From Planctomycetota bacterium (GTDB taxonomy: Bacteria > Planctomycetota > SZUA-567 > H5-PLA8), in the NCBI GenBank assembly GCA_015075375.1, contig JABTUM010000001.1:1483201-1547200 (forward strand): a stretch of 64,000 nt of DNA. The letters are read 5' to 3'. The position numbers and the translations under genes were made by a program. Every line of letters begins with the position of its first letter. Positions within the stretch are counted from its first letter, which is position 1. Under the pieces are notes generated by a model. The model was not told the origin of the DNA. It saw nothing but the letters and a program-made list of their open reading frames with translations, and did not search any database. Positions 52,586 through 62,203 of the stretch are shown here, piece by piece.

Positions 52586-54112
52586 TCAATGCGTCATGGC
52601 GTAGACGACGATATTGACGCCCAGCCGCAGCGCGTCCGCGCGCAGATATCCCTTCGCCTGCGGATGCTCGTCGCCCTGCCAGCCCCCGCCCAGATCGTAG
52701 GGGCTGTAGATCACGCGCAGGTCGCCGTCGAGCTGGATCGCTTCCAGCACCGGCGCCTCCAGCTTCGGCTCCAGGCGCTGCACCGCCGGCGTGTACGAAA
52801 CTTTTTGAATCGCATAGCGCGTGGCGAACAACTCGTGCGCCGGATCGATGCGCTGCAAGTCCGCCGACGGAAACACTTTCTTCAACTCGCGCCGCACGGC
52901 CTTATCGAAAAGCTGCAAGCCCTGTGCGTTGTCGATCAATAGCGTACCGCCGCGCTGCAGGAATCCCTGCAACGCCCGGACCTCCGCCTCGTCCAACGTG
53001 AAATCGTGGCACCCGCTCAAGTACAGGAACTGCGTATCGTCCAGGCCATCCGCGCCCAGCTTGATCGCCTGCCGCCGGAAGACCACCTTGGTCTGCGTCT
53101 CCGTCGCGAGCGTGCGCAGCAGATTCCCGGGGCCGCCCGGATCGGTGTTCCAGACGCCCCCGTGGCGCACCTGCGCGAAGACGAACTCGTCCGTCTGCGT
53201 CCGCCCTTCGGCCAAGCCGAACAGCTCCGGACGAGCGTGCGCGATGCCCACGCGCTGGTAGCCCACCGCGTACGCCACCAGATTCAAGCCCAGCAAATTC
53301 GCGTCGCGGACGTTGTAGAACATCGCGTGCGGGATGCGGCTGTCCGGCGTGAAGTCGTCCCAGCCGCAGCCGAGCCCGAACTTGCTCACCACCACCCCCA
53401 CGCGGCAGCCCACGTAAAGCCCTTCCAACTGCGGCAACTCGGTCCCCGCCGCCGCCGGAAGCTGGACCTTCTCCACGTCGGTGATCGTGTGGTACACGGG
53501 ATGGTCCAGCGGCACCGGGCGCAGCGTCTCCTCGGGAAAGGCTTTCTTGAGCGTCTGCACGGCCCCCTCGTAAAAGAACGGGCTGCCCGCCACCGAATCG
53601 AACCAGATCATGCCGCCGGCCAGCACGTACTTGCGCAGCAGTTGAATCTGCTCGTCCGGCAGCCGCAGCGTGCGCCCGCCGCTCAGGAACAGCACCGGCA
53701 TCTCCGCCGGATCGCCGCTGAACGTGTTGAGGTTCACCGTGTCGTGCTTGTAGCGCAGCTTCAGGTGCTGGCCCGCTTTGCGTAAGAGCTGCTGCAAGTC
53801 GGCCGGCGCGAGGTTCCAGTCCGCGATGCGGTGCTTGCTCCCGTCCTCTTCGACGAAATCGGCTTCCGCGCCCCACACCACTTTCCCGATCAGCGTCGGC
53901 GGCGCGGGCTCGCGCTTCCGCTCGCTCCGCCGCAGCGGCGTCGCCGGAAGCGGCAGCGGCGGCACGGCCTCACCGCCCTTGATCCGCTTCTGGTTCGCCT
54001 CGGGCGGCTTGCCCAACGGCTTGAAGTAATCGTTCTCGTCCAGCGCGCACGCGGCCCCCGCGTGCAGCAGCACGGCGATCAGCGCGGCGGTGCGAAGCAT
54101 CGGCATGGCCAT
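52586..54112 (-). CDS. DUF4159-domain protein, secreted
   Basis: 508 residues; an ATG at 54106 is a near alternative. A signal peptide (MLRTAALIAVLLHAGAACA) is followed by a proline/lysine-rich stretch. Two DUF4159 units follow, each with a beta-alpha fold and a GGxLxxD element: VLAGGMIWFDSVAGSPFF and FLQRGGTLLIDNAQGLQLF. They contain DFTPDSRIPHAMFYNVRD and a later VIYSPYDLGGGWQGDEHP, the family's closing box. DUF4159 is related to type 1 amidotransferases and appears next to MoxR/VWA genes in many Planctomycetota. Its role is unknown. Its stop is 27 bases before the MoxR start. Confidence 0.85.
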   Translation of the reverse strand: MAMPMLRTAALIAVLLHAGAACALDENDYFKPLGKPPEANQKRIKGGEAVPPLPLPATPLRRSERKREPAPPTLIGKVVWGAEADFVEEDGSKHRIADWNLAPADLQQLLRKAGQHLKLRYKHDTVNLNTFSGDPAEMPVLFLSGGRTLRLPDEQIQLLRKYVLAGGMIWFDSVAGSPFFYEGAVQTLKKAFPEETLRPVPLDHPVYHTITDVEKVQLPAAAGTELPQLEGLYVGCRVGVVVSKFGLGCGWDDFTPDSRIPHAMFYNVRDANLLGLNLVAYAVGYQRVGIAHARPELFGLAEGRTQTDEFVFAQVRHGGVWNTDPGGPGNLLRTLATETQTKVVFRRQAIKLGADGLDDTQFLYLSGCHDFTLDEAEVRALQGFLQRGGTLLIDNAQGLQLFDKAVRRELKKVFPSADLQRIDPAHELFATRYAIQKVSYTPAVQRLEPKLEAPVLEAIQLDGDLRVIYSPYDLGGGWQGDEHPQAKGYLRADALRLGVNIVVYAMTH

Positions 54113-54135
54113 ACCCTCACCGACAGCCTAATCGA

Positions 54136-56193
54136 TCACGGTTCCAGTTGCCGCTTCGCCAGCGCGGTTTCGGCGGCGTACGGGAACGATTTCTTCAGCG
54201 TCGCGTAGCAGGCCTGCGCGCGCTCCTTCTGAGCCAATCCCAGATACGCGTGGATCAGCTTGTACAGCATCTCCGGCTGCTGCCCGCTCGCCGGATTCAT
54301 CGCGCGCAACCGCTCCAGCAGCACCGCCGCGCGCGGATAGTCCTTCATCCCCAGCAGGCACTCGGCCCGCAGCAAGCCCGTCTCGTCGGCCGCGCGCTCC
54401 AGCGGCGTCTCCCACTCGATCTCGTCGAGGATCTGCAGCGCGGCCTCGAAATCGCCGGCCCGAAGGTAACTCCCCGCGCTCACCAGCCGCCCGCGCCGCC
54501 GCGCCGCGTACGCGCGGTCGGTCAGCGGCGCCGCGCGCAGCGCTTCGTACGCCGCATGCGCATCTTCGCGCCGGCCCAGCCCCGCCAGCGCGTCGGCCCC
54601 GTAAATCCGCTTCAACACCGGTTCGTGCGCCTGCGTGAGATCCTGCTCGCCGATCTGCGCCAGCAGCGGCAGCGCCTCCGCCGGACGGCCGGCCACGTGA
54701 ATCAACAGCCCCGCCAGATGCAGCTTCACGCGCGCGAGGAACGCCGCGTCGCCCGGTCCGGCCGCCGCCGCCCGCAGCGCCCGCTCGGCGCCGCCGTAAT
54801 CCCGCGCCGGACCCTGCAGCGCCCGGCCCAGCCCGTAAAAAATATTCGCGCGATCCGCTTCGGGAAGCTGCGCCTCCAGCTTCCACGCGATCGCGCCCAC
54901 CGCCTTCAGCAACTCCGCGTCCTCCAGCTCCACCGCGTACGCCAGCAGCGGACGGACCTCCAGCGGCTTCACCGTCCCGTCGGCCAGCCGCTTGAGCGCC
55001 TGCGGCCGGTACTCGCCCCAAAGCTTGTCGTGCCATTCTTCGCGCTGCTGCCAGACCGGTTCGACCACCACGCTTTGCGTGATCGGCGTCCACGTGCTGT
55101 CCTCGGCTTTGATTTCCACTTTGTACGTGCCGGGCGAAAGAAACAGATGCCGCCCCAGCGCCGCCTCGCCCTCCTTCTTGAGCACCGCGTGCGCGCCGTC
55201 CCCGAATAGCCACGCGATCTGCCCCTCGAACGGAGCGCGGCATTCGAAGTTCATCCGCACCAAAAGCTGCCCGTTCACCACGAGCTGATCGGCCGGCCAC
55301 CACTGGAAGTCCAGCGTCGGGCGCCCGTCGGATCGCTCCAGCGCCAGCGCTTGCCCGCGCGCCAGCGGCACGAACGCTTCGGGCGGCATCAGCGCGAAAT
55401 ACTTCTCCCCCGGCTTGCGCCACGCCGCGATCGTCGCCGTGCCGCCGCCGCCCTGCGCGTGCCAATACTCGAGCTTATGCGCGCCCTTCGTCAGCCGCAC
55501 CACCCCGTGCCCTTCGCCGATGCGCCGCTCCGCACCGTGCCAGCCGGGGTACTCCGAAACCTTGCGTCCGTCGACGAACAGAAACGAGGCGTCGTCGCTG
55601 TTCGTGGCGAAGCCGTATTCCCCGTCGGCAGGCGCATTGAAAAAGGCCCGGTACTTGCTCAAGAATTGTTCGCTTGGGCCCAGCGGGTTGTAGCCGTCGA
55701 AAACCGCCCCGCGCAGGATGCGGCCCTGGACCGTCGTCGAACTCTTCCAGAGCTGCTGGTACTGCTCCCACGTATCGGCGTGGCCTTCGCCTTTCGAGCG
55801 CACCTCCAGCACCACGCCCGCCTCGGCCGTCCAGGCTTTCGACGTCGGCGCGTGCGCGCCGGAATTGCCAAAATAGATGAAGAATACTTGCCCGGGGCGT
55901 ACGTCCTGCACGGGGAACAGAATCTCAGCCGCGTCTCCGGGCCCTAACCGGAGGAGTTCGAAATCTAGGAGGTTACCTTCGCCATCGGTCAAACGTAGAT
56001 TTCGGGCGTCTTCAGCGATCAGCCCCAAATGTGCAAAGCGCGCGAACGCGGCCGCCGCGCCCGAAGGCGTGTCGCTTAGCACCACCGGACGGCGATACGC
56101 CCAACCTGGAAGCGACCAAGCTTCGCCCGCTCCGGACACACCAGTAAGCAGCAAGGTGAAGGCCACACCAGATAGCCATTGAGGTCTGTGCAT
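54136..56193 (-). CDS. Secreted PA14-like and TPR protein, first gene of the MoxR operon
   Basis: 685 residues from the ATG at 56193. A signal peptide (WLSGVAFTLLLTGVSGAGEA) is followed by a beta domain whose FFIYFGNSGAHAPTSKA resembles DUF2341. Then comes a PA14/GLEYA-like jelly roll (YRAFFNAPADGEYGFATNSDDASFLFVDGRKVSEYPGWH and KGAHKLEYWHAQGGGGTATIAAWRKPG). The second half (about 390-680) is a run of tetratricopeptide helices (LLAQIGEQDLTQAHEPVLKRIYGADALAGLG, YKLIHAYLGLAQKERAQACYATLKKSFPYAAETALAKRQ). It probably binds carbohydrate or a protein at the surface or periplasm. It is the most upstream gene of the nine. Confidence 0.78.
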   Translation of the reverse strand: MHRPQWLSGVAFTLLLTGVSGAGEAWSLPGWAYRRPVVLSDTPSGAAAAFARFAHLGLIAEDARNLRLTDGEGNLLDFELLRLGPGDAAEILFPVQDVRPGQVFFIYFGNSGAHAPTSKAWTAEAGVVLEVRSKGEGHADTWEQYQQLWKSSTTVQGRILRGAVFDGYNPLGPSEQFLSKYRAFFNAPADGEYGFATNSDDASFLFVDGRKVSEYPGWHGAERRIGEGHGVVRLTKGAHKLEYWHAQGGGGTATIAAWRKPGEKYFALMPPEAFVPLARGQALALERSDGRPTLDFQWWPADQLVVNGQLLVRMNFECRAPFEGQIAWLFGDGAHAVLKKEGEAALGRHLFLSPGTYKVEIKAEDSTWTPITQSVVVEPVWQQREEWHDKLWGEYRPQALKRLADGTVKPLEVRPLLAYAVELEDAELLKAVGAIAWKLEAQLPEADRANIFYGLGRALQGPARDYGGAERALRAAAAGPGDAAFLARVKLHLAGLLIHVAGRPAEALPLLAQIGEQDLTQAHEPVLKRIYGADALAGLGRREDAHAAYEALRAAPLTDRAYAARRRGRLVSAGSYLRAGDFEAALQILDEIEWETPLERAADETGLLRAECLLGMKDYPRAAVLLERLRAMNPASGQQPEMLYKLIHAYLGLAQKERAQACYATLKKSFPYAAETALAKRQLEP

Positions 56194-56541
56194 TAGGTTC
56201 TCGAAGAGTGCTACCCGCCTGAGTGCTTCACAATTGTGAATAAATTGCTAAACTCTATGTTGTAGTGACGATTAGACTCCTGAGGATGATGCTGCAATGT
56301 TCCGAGGGCTACACGTTGCGACTATTGGGGCGCTATTTAACTCAAGCGCAGCCATCATGTTAACCTAACTCAGAATAGCGAAGTAAAAAGATCACGACAT
56401 CGTTATATGGGTAGAGCGTCAAAAATGTGTGAAGAATGTTTACATTACTCCAATTGAGCGGCCTTTGATCGGCTTGTCCATGTTGTCCATGAATGGAATG
56501 CTCATGTAATCTCGGCCTTGTTTCTACGCGGCCCCGCAGAC
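56194..56541. other. Upstream region of the nine-gene operon
   Basis: About 350 bases with no gene. It should carry the operon promoter, and it is AT-rich around 56220-56400. A GTCAAAAATGTGTGAAGAATG stretch at about 56416-56436 matches a part of dispersed repeat copy C at 19856-19896, with a gap. Confidence 0.4.
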
Positions 56542-57583
56542 TTCATGATGCTTTGCTCCAGTTTAAGAAGCGAGTCTGTAGTGCGCGAGGGATTCCTGCG
56601 GCCATCCGTTCGCATGGTTGACGTGGCGCGAGAGGTTGTGGGCCAGCGCCTTGGTCCAGCGCCGCGCTTCGTAATGCCGACGGCTTCGGTTGAGCGTGTT
56701 CTGGGTATGAAATTGCCGATCGAACAGACCGATGCGCCGTTCGATGCTGCTGCGGTGGCGCCGCAAGCTCTCGGCTACGGGTTGGGCATGCTGGTACTGC
56801 CAGTTCGAGCGCGAGGCGGCGGTGACCCGGATGTTTTGGCGTTCCAAGGCCGCGCGCTTTTCGCGCTTGGGCCAGTAGGCGTTGTCGCCGAGCAGGTGGC
56901 CTTCGAACGCGGTCTTGAGCAGGGCATAGAGTCCCTGAACGTCGTGCCGGTTGCCGGGGATTTGTTGTACGTGCGCGATGTAGCCTTTCGTCGAGAAGAT
57001 CAGGGGGCTCGCGTACGCCGTGGAACCAGCGCTTGAGCGCCGCGCAGTAACCCCGCTGCGCCAGTCCGCCAAGACGTTCCCGCTTGCCGGCGCGGATGGG
57101 ACGGCAGACATCGACCGGATGGGAGTCGATGATGAAAAGGGGGGCTGGTCGTCGGCATGCATGGCGCAGAAACCCTGGGTGAGGCAGGCCAACAAGGGCG
57201 TCTGGAGGGCGCGGCGGTTGGCAAAGTTCTGGCGGCTGAGCAGGCGCCGCATCAACGGATCGGAGTGCAACCAAGCTTGGTAGTGGTGGTCGGACTCGAA
57301 ATCCAGAAGTTCCTGCAACACAGCCAGACAGAGGACTTCGCGGTCGTCCACGTCGGGTGGCGGTCCGCGTCGCCCGACGAGTTTGCCGCTTTCGCAGGGG
57401 ATAGCGGCATGGCATGGGCCAAGGCATCGTCAAGCGCACAGTAGACGGCGGTCACAAGGTCTTCGAGGTCCAGACGCACGGGCGCGGGCATGAGGCAACC
57501 TCCGTAGCCCCCGTTTCTAGCATCGGCAAGTCGTGCCGGAAAAATGAGTTAAACCTGAGTCAACCGGCGCAAGGCATTTCATG
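56542..57583 (-). mobile_element. IS982-family element, copy 2, with 6-bp target duplication
   Basis: The element proper is 56548-57577, with ends ATGCTTTGCTCCAG and, inverted, ATGCCTTGCGCCGG. TTCATG flanks it on both sides (56542-56547 and 57578-57583) as a 6-bp target duplication. It is highly similar to copy 1 at 14944-15978. It has inserted at the very end of the PAP2 gene; the stop codon of that gene lies within the duplicated bases and so is intact. Confidence 0.85.
56563..57491 (-). pseudogene. IS982-type transposase, copy 2, multiply frameshifted
   Basis: Compared with copy 1 it has 5 extra bases near the start (around 57411-57418), a 12-base deletion near 57240, and one extra G in the run at about 57003-57007, in addition to the shared frame break at the C6-T4 run near 57135-57145. 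The DDE domain from LIFSTKGYIAHVQQIPGNRHDVQGLY to the stop at 56563 stays open. It cannot make a transposase. It could still be moved by the copy 1 enzyme if that is active. Confidence 0.85.
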
Positions 57584-58670
57584 GTTCGGAGACTCGCGTA
57601 CGTTCGGTAGCCAGAAACAGCCTTTGCGCCAAGATCCAAGCCCCTGCCGCCAAACCGATTCCCGCTACGCCGTCCGCCAGGTAATGCCAACCGGTCACGC
57701 AAGAACCTAGCAACATGAGCAGAACGTAGATCCACGCGCACCACACGACCCAGGTTCTGCTCTTCGCCAAAAATAGCGCATATAGCGCAACCAATCCCAC
57801 GTGCAGGGAAGGAAATGCTGACATGCCTTCGTACATAGATACTCGATACTCTTCCGGGCTGACGAGATACTCGTTGTAGCCGCGCCATACCATCTCCTGA
57901 ATCTTCCGCGCGGCAGGCATATTTAGGCTTTCGAAAACTTCCGGGCTCACGAATACGGGCCCCAAGCTAGGCCAGACAAGCACCACCAGGATATGGGAGA
58001 TCCACATCAGCAGAAATGCGAAAAGAAAAGCCTGAGCTTTGCGACGGTTCGACGCGAGAAGAAAGTATGTCACCAGCGGTAACTTAACGAAGTACCATGA
58101 TACGTACAGCAGATCAAAAAACCGAGCTACCGTAGGAACGGCGAGAAAGCTCGACCGAGCCCACCCCGCTACTGGATCCATTCCCATGCCCAGTCCGCGA
58201 TCCAGCCGGGCGAAGGCACTATCATATACTCGTGGGTTGACTGCGGGTACACGCTGCTGTAGATTTGTGTGAATTACGGTAACTGCGTGAATGAGGACAA
58301 TCGCAACAGATAGCTCCAGTACCATTCTACCTATTGAGAATTTCTCTGTAACGATTCGCGTCACTTCCAGCAGCGAGCGATTCGAGCGCTCCTCCCGCTT
58401 TAGCCGAAGATCCTCGCGCACGACAAGAAAGGCCAGATACATTAGACTCCAAAAGATTATCGTTCCCGCATATACTGCCAAACAAGAGGGCGCGAAAGCA
58501 GGAGAGAGTTCCAAGCGGAAACCCGCGCAGCATGCGATTCCGTAGGCACCGAGCGCGAAGAGAAACGCAAGGACCGCCGATGGAAGCATGTACCACGGCC
58601 ACCTGCGCCAATACCTAGCCGAAAGAACCTCGGCGGATGGCGTGGTCGGATTACACCCTCCATCGATCAC
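57579..58670 (-). CDS. PAP2-type inositolphosphotransferase/phosphatase membrane protein
   Basis: 363 residues from a GTG at 58670. About six to eight membrane helices. The PAP2 motifs are FPSLHVGLVALYALF, with SxH, and GSCVTGWHYLADGVAG, with GxHYxxD, both in order near the C-terminus. That pattern is the Aur1/Ipt1-like branch, whose members transfer or remove phosphate-linked groups on lipids. It is divergent from the STT3-like gene with about 56 bases between, so lipid-linked sugar chemistry is a fitting guess. Confidence 0.82.
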   Translation of the reverse strand: MIDGGCNPTTPSAEVLSARYWRRWPWYMLPSAVLAFLFALGAYGIACCAGFRLELSPAFAPSCLAVYAGTIIFWSLMYLAFLVVREDLRLKREERSNRSLLEVTRIVTEKFSIGRMVLELSVAIVLIHAVTVIHTNLQQRVPAVNPRVYDSAFARLDRGLGMGMDPVAGWARSSFLAVPTVARFFDLLYVSWYFVKLPLVTYFLLASNRRKAQAFLFAFLLMWISHILVVLVWPSLGPVFVSPEVFESLNMPAARKIQEMVWRGYNEYLVSPEEYRVSMYEGMSAFPSLHVGLVALYALFLAKSRTWVVWCAWIYVLLMLLGSCVTGWHYLADGVAGIGLAAGAWILAQRLFLATERTRVSEP

Positions 58671-58726
58671 GGCCCGCTCGAATAGATTCGCGGCCGAAAC
58701 CGGTCCAGGGAGATGGAGCGCAGTGA

Positions 58727-60274
58727 GTGGATATTCACGAAGGTCATACCTTGCCCGGTTGGCTCGTGATCATTCTGCGGTCGCGCGTCTGGGCTCCGAT
58801 TTGCCTGGCCTACTTCGTGACCCTGCTTTGCTGGGGGGCATTCGCACAGCCCGGCCTTTACGAGCGCGATGGCTATTACCATGCGCGGTACGCGCAGATT
58901 CTTCCGGAGCGAGGACTTTCTCGGACGTTTCCCTGGACGCAAAGTAGCACTTGGCGGGATAATTTTTGCGACAAGGAATTCTTGTTTCACGTGCTGCTTA
59001 TCCCCTTTTGTCGCAATCAGGAGGATCCTGTCCAAGGCGCAAAAATATTTGCCGTGGCACTGGCTACCGTCGTCCTGATTGCGCAATATGCACTATTGCG
59101 ATTACATCATGCGCCATATCCTCTAGCCTGTACACTTATATTCGTAAGTCTAAGCGCTACGGTATTGCATCGCTTGGGCATGATCCGTTCCCATGTGCTC
59201 AGTATTCTCCTTTTTCAAGCCGGCCTGCATTTTCTCCTGACCAACCGATGGAAGTCGATCGCGGCGCTCGGTTTCCTCTACTCGTGGAGCTACACGTTCC
59301 CGTGGGTGCTGCCTCTGACCACGGCGGTCTTTTCGCTAGCCAAGGGACTGGCGCGCGGCGGATGGTGTGCTCGGCCGCCATTGGCAGCGCTGGCCGGCGT
59401 GGCGGCAGGTTCGATCCTCCACCCGTACTTTCCTGGGACGGTGGAAAACCTACTGACCTACCTCCAGGTGATAGACCTCAGCGCCACAAATCCAGTTCAG
59501 TCTGGCGTGACCTTGGGGGGCGAGCTATATCCTCTCTCCACGAGCGAATTCTTGATTACTTTTCCGCTGCTCATTCTCGTGTCAACTGGCTTCGGCTGGG
59601 CCGTTTTACGACTCCAAAACTGTCTTGCACGAGAAAGCACAGCCATGATCGGCGTCGCATGGCTGTGGTTCGCTGGCTGTTGGTGGATGCCACGCATGAT
59701 CGAATACGCGGCCCCCGCAGCCGGACTAGCGGCGGGACTATTGCTACGCGACTTGCGGCCAAAATCGTACTTACCGGCCATGGAGGCCGGTCCGCGACGC
59801 GCGCGCTTCTTGATTGGCCTCGGCGCGGTCATGGTGCTTCTGGCGGCGGCACATTCAAGCGCCATTCATACTTTCATCGCGACTGCAGGAGAAGCGCCCG
59901 CCCGTCGCTTCTCCGGTGCTGCTAGGTGGATGAAAGAGAACCTGAAACCTGGTGAGACGGTCATGAACTTGTGGTGGGACGATTTCCCGGAGCTCTTTTA
60001 CGACGCGCCCGAATTCCGCTACCTCTGCGGATTGGATCCGACGTACATGCTTCGATGGGACGAGGCGAAGGCTCTTGGGCTGGAGGCAATGCGCGCACGG
60101 AAGCGCGGGCTGGACGGCGCTTGGCTTGTGGACGCCTTCGGTTCGCGTCTGCTGATCGTGCGCCAGCCGAAAGCCGACGCCTACCCAGAGCTGAAGGTCG
60201 AGCCTTGGAAGTTGCTCTACCGCGACGACGCGGCGGCGCTTTACCGCTATGACGGTCCGGCGGCGGTGCCCTGA
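58727..60274 (+). CDS. STT3-like GT-C membrane glycosyltransferase
   Basis: 515 residues from a GTG at 58727. A short cytosolic start, then at least ten membrane helices. In the first outer loop LYERDGYYHARYAQILPERG recalls the DxxYH region of STT3/AglB/PglB oligosaccharyltransferases. In the soluble C-terminal part, VMNLWWDDFPELFYDAPEFRYLCGLDPTYML resembles the WWDxG region of that family. The WWDYG form itself is changed to WWDDF. It may transfer lipid-linked sugars to proteins or lipids. The acceptor is unknown. It overlaps the end of the convergent FHA gene by 28 bases. Confidence 0.65.
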   Translation: MDIHEGHTLPGWLVIILRSRVWAPICLAYFVTLLCWGAFAQPGLYERDGYYHARYAQILPERGLSRTFPWTQSSTWRDNFCDKEFLFHVLLIPFCRNQEDPVQGAKIFAVALATVVLIAQYALLRLHHAPYPLACTLIFVSLSATVLHRLGMIRSHVLSILLFQAGLHFLLTNRWKSIAALGFLYSWSYTFPWVLPLTTAVFSLAKGLARGGWCARPPLAALAGVAAGSILHPYFPGTVENLLTYLQVIDLSATNPVQSGVTLGGELYPLSTSEFLITFPLLILVSTGFGWAVLRLQNCLARESTAMIGVAWLWFAGCWWMPRMIEYAAPAAGLAAGLLLRDLRPKSYLPAMEAGPRRARFLIGLGAVMVLLAAAHSSAIHTFIATAGEAPARRFSGAARWMKENLKPGETVMNLWWDDFPELFYDAPEFRYLCGLDPTYMLRWDEAKALGLEAMRARKRGLDGAWLVDAFGSRLLIVRQPKADAYPELKVEPWKLLYRDDAAALYRYDGPAAVP

Positions 60275-61278
60275 GGAAAGTAGAGCTTGCTGCGCAGATC
60301 CTCGCTGAGCGTTACGCGCCCTTCCAGCCGGCGCAGGCGGGCCTCGAAGTAGGCATACTCCTTGGTTTTGTCCTCGCTGAACCGATCCTGGAACATGGTC
60401 ATGATGCGGCGGCAGCAGAAGGCTGCCTGTTCGACGTCGCCGATCCCCAGGGCTTGGTTGTAAGCGGCCACGTACTTCTTCAGTTGGAAGCGCAGGTGGT
60501 TCTGGCAACTGGTGATGACCTCATCGGCCTTGTCCGCACGGAAGGGCTGCTTCAGCGCGTCGGTTTCGCCCCAGGCGTAGGCCTTAGCTCGTCGCATCTC
60601 CAGGATTGCTGAGAAGGCGTTGGCCGGGTCCAGCGTGATGTTTTCGAAGCTGCGCGTAGCGCGGCGGTAGTGGAGCAGGGCGAGGTCCCTATCGACAGGC
60701 GTGTCTTCCTCGAAGCTGCGTTCGGCCCAGTCCACAAAGTCACCTTTGCGAGGAAGCACCGACTTGGCGGCTTGGGTAACAAGGTCCGGCAGTTCGGTCT
60801 GAGTCTCAGGCGGGAATGCGAGCACCACGCCCGCCACCACCGCCAGGACGACGGCGACCAGGATGAGATCGGGCGCCATCTCTTTCCAGTTCGTGACGCG
60901 GGTGCCCCAGGATCGCTTGCGGACGAAGGTCAGCACCGTGCTGCCGATGCGGATGCGGTCGCCGGCGACCAGTGGATGCCCAGTCTGAAGTTGCTTCTCG
61001 TTCACGAAGGTGCCGCTGACGCTCTCGGAGTCGTACACCACGTACGTGTCGCCCTCGAACTGGAGGTACGCGTGCATGCGCGAGACTTGGATGTCGTTGG
61101 TCAGTACCACCGAAGCGCGTTCCGGATCGCTGCCGATGGTGACGCGAGCGCCGGCGAGCAGAATCTCGGCATTCGTCTGGAGCGACGGGCCTTTGAGCAC
61201 GCGCAATAGGCACTGCGCTTCCGGAGACACGGCCGCCGAGGGATCGGCCAGGGGCGTATTCTGGACGGCGTCGGTCAT
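60247..61278 (-). CDS. FHA-domain membrane protein of the Tad cluster
   Basis: 343 residues from the ATG at 61278, about 9 bases after AGGAGG. Residues about 40-125 are an FHA domain (VTIGSDPERASVVLTNDIQVSRMHAYLQFEGDTYVVYDSESVSGTFVNEKQL, with GS, SRxH and GTFVN phosphothreonine-binding motifs, then GDRIRIGSTVLTFV). One membrane helix follows (LILVAVVLAVVAGVVLAF, about 150-167), then a helical tail. Such proteins bind phosphorylated partners and are common next to tad genes. It is the last gene of the group that runs from CpaF. Confidence 0.85.
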   Translation of the reverse strand: MTDAVQNTPLADPSAAVSPEAQCLLRVLKGPSLQTNAEILLAGARVTIGSDPERASVVLTNDIQVSRMHAYLQFEGDTYVVYDSESVSGTFVNEKQLQTGHPLVAGDRIRIGSTVLTFVRKRSWGTRVTNWKEMAPDLILVAVVLAVVAGVVLAFPPETQTELPDLVTQAAKSVLPRKGDFVDWAERSFEEDTPVDRDLALLHYRRATRSFENITLDPANAFSAILEMRRAKAYAWGETDALKQPFRADKADEVITSCQNHLRFQLKKYVAAYNQALGIGDVEQAAFCCRRIMTMFQDRFSEDKTKEYAYFEARLRRLEGRVTLSEDLRSKLYFPQGTAAGPS

Positions 61279-61309
61279 GGACGTTGAACCTCCTGGCCGG
61301 TGATACCGG

Positions 61310-62200
61310 CTATCCACCCAAAAGGGTCTGGTACATGCGAATGGCGATAGGGCCTAGAATTATCAGGAACATGCACGGGAAGACGAACAGAATCAGCGGA
61401 ACAATCATCAGCGTGGCCGCCTTCTTGGCTTTCTCGCGAAGCTCCTGCATGCGTTTGTTCTTAATAAAGGCGCTCTGGTTTCGAAGCACCTCGACCAGCC
61501 CGGTGCCCATCTCGTCGGCGCGAATCAGCGCGCCGGTAAGGGCTGAGACTTCGGCCAGTGCGACGCGGCTCTTGAGCTTCAGTAGTGCTTCCTTGCGGCT
61601 GGCGCCTGCGCGGATGGCCGCCAGGATCAGGCGCAGTTCGTCGCGCAGAGGCCGCTCCGGAAATTGTTCGATGATGTTCTGGATTGCAAAAACGAAGTCG
61701 GCGCCTGCCTGTACGCTGAGCGTCAGCAGGTCCATCATGTAGGGTAAGTCCTTGCAGATGCTCTTCAAGCGCTTGGCTCGTGCGGCGCTCATGCGTGCGA
61801 TCGGCACGTAGAATCCGAATAGGGCAATGGCGATGGCCATGGGGGGCGAAGGGTCGATGACGATCAGGTAGAGCGATCCGCAGAATACGGCCCAGCACTC
61901 CTGTGCCGCCAGGAAGGGCTCGAAGGAGTACTGCTCTTCCATGGCGCTTTCGCGAATCAGTTGGTCGATGTAGTTGCGGTAGCCAGGCACCGGCACGAAG
62001 GTGTTCACGTAGGCCAAGCGACTGAGCAATTCGAAGCGGAAGCGGGTCAGGCGCGACCGCGTTTGGGCGTCGCCGGCAGCGATGTCCTTGCGCTCGATGC
62101 TGAAGAAGATCCGCGTGAGTGCCAGGACCATCAGGAAGATGGCCGCGAAGAGCAGCCAACTCGATCCGGCGTACAGCATTCCTTCCGAGGCGGCAGGCAT
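61310..62200 (-). CDS. tadC: TadC-like type II secretion system F protein
   Basis: 296 residues. Membrane segments near residues 10-30, 100-130, and two at the C-terminus (AATLMIVPLILFVFPCMFLIILGPIA) enclose a cytosolic T2SF domain (LPYMMDLLTLSVQAGADFVFAIQNIIEQFPERPLRDELRLILAAIRAGASRKEALLKL and SALTGALIRADEMGTGLVEVLRNQSAFIKNKRMQELREKAKKA). It forms the inner-membrane platform of a Tad pilus together with TadB. It begins three bases after the TadB stop. Confidence 0.92.
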   Translation of the reverse strand: MPAASEGMLYAGSSWLLFAAIFLMVLALTRIFFSIERKDIAAGDAQTRSRLTRFRFELLSRLAYVNTFVPVPGYRNYIDQLIRESAMEEQYSFEPFLAAQECWAVFCGSLYLIVIDPSPPMAIAIALFGFYVPIARMSAARAKRLKSICKDLPYMMDLLTLSVQAGADFVFAIQNIIEQFPERPLRDELRLILAAIRAGASRKEALLKLKSRVALAEVSALTGALIRADEMGTGLVEVLRNQSAFIKNKRMQELREKAKKAATLMIVPLILFVFPCMFLIILGPIAIRMYQTLLGG

Positions 62201-62203
62201 GCG

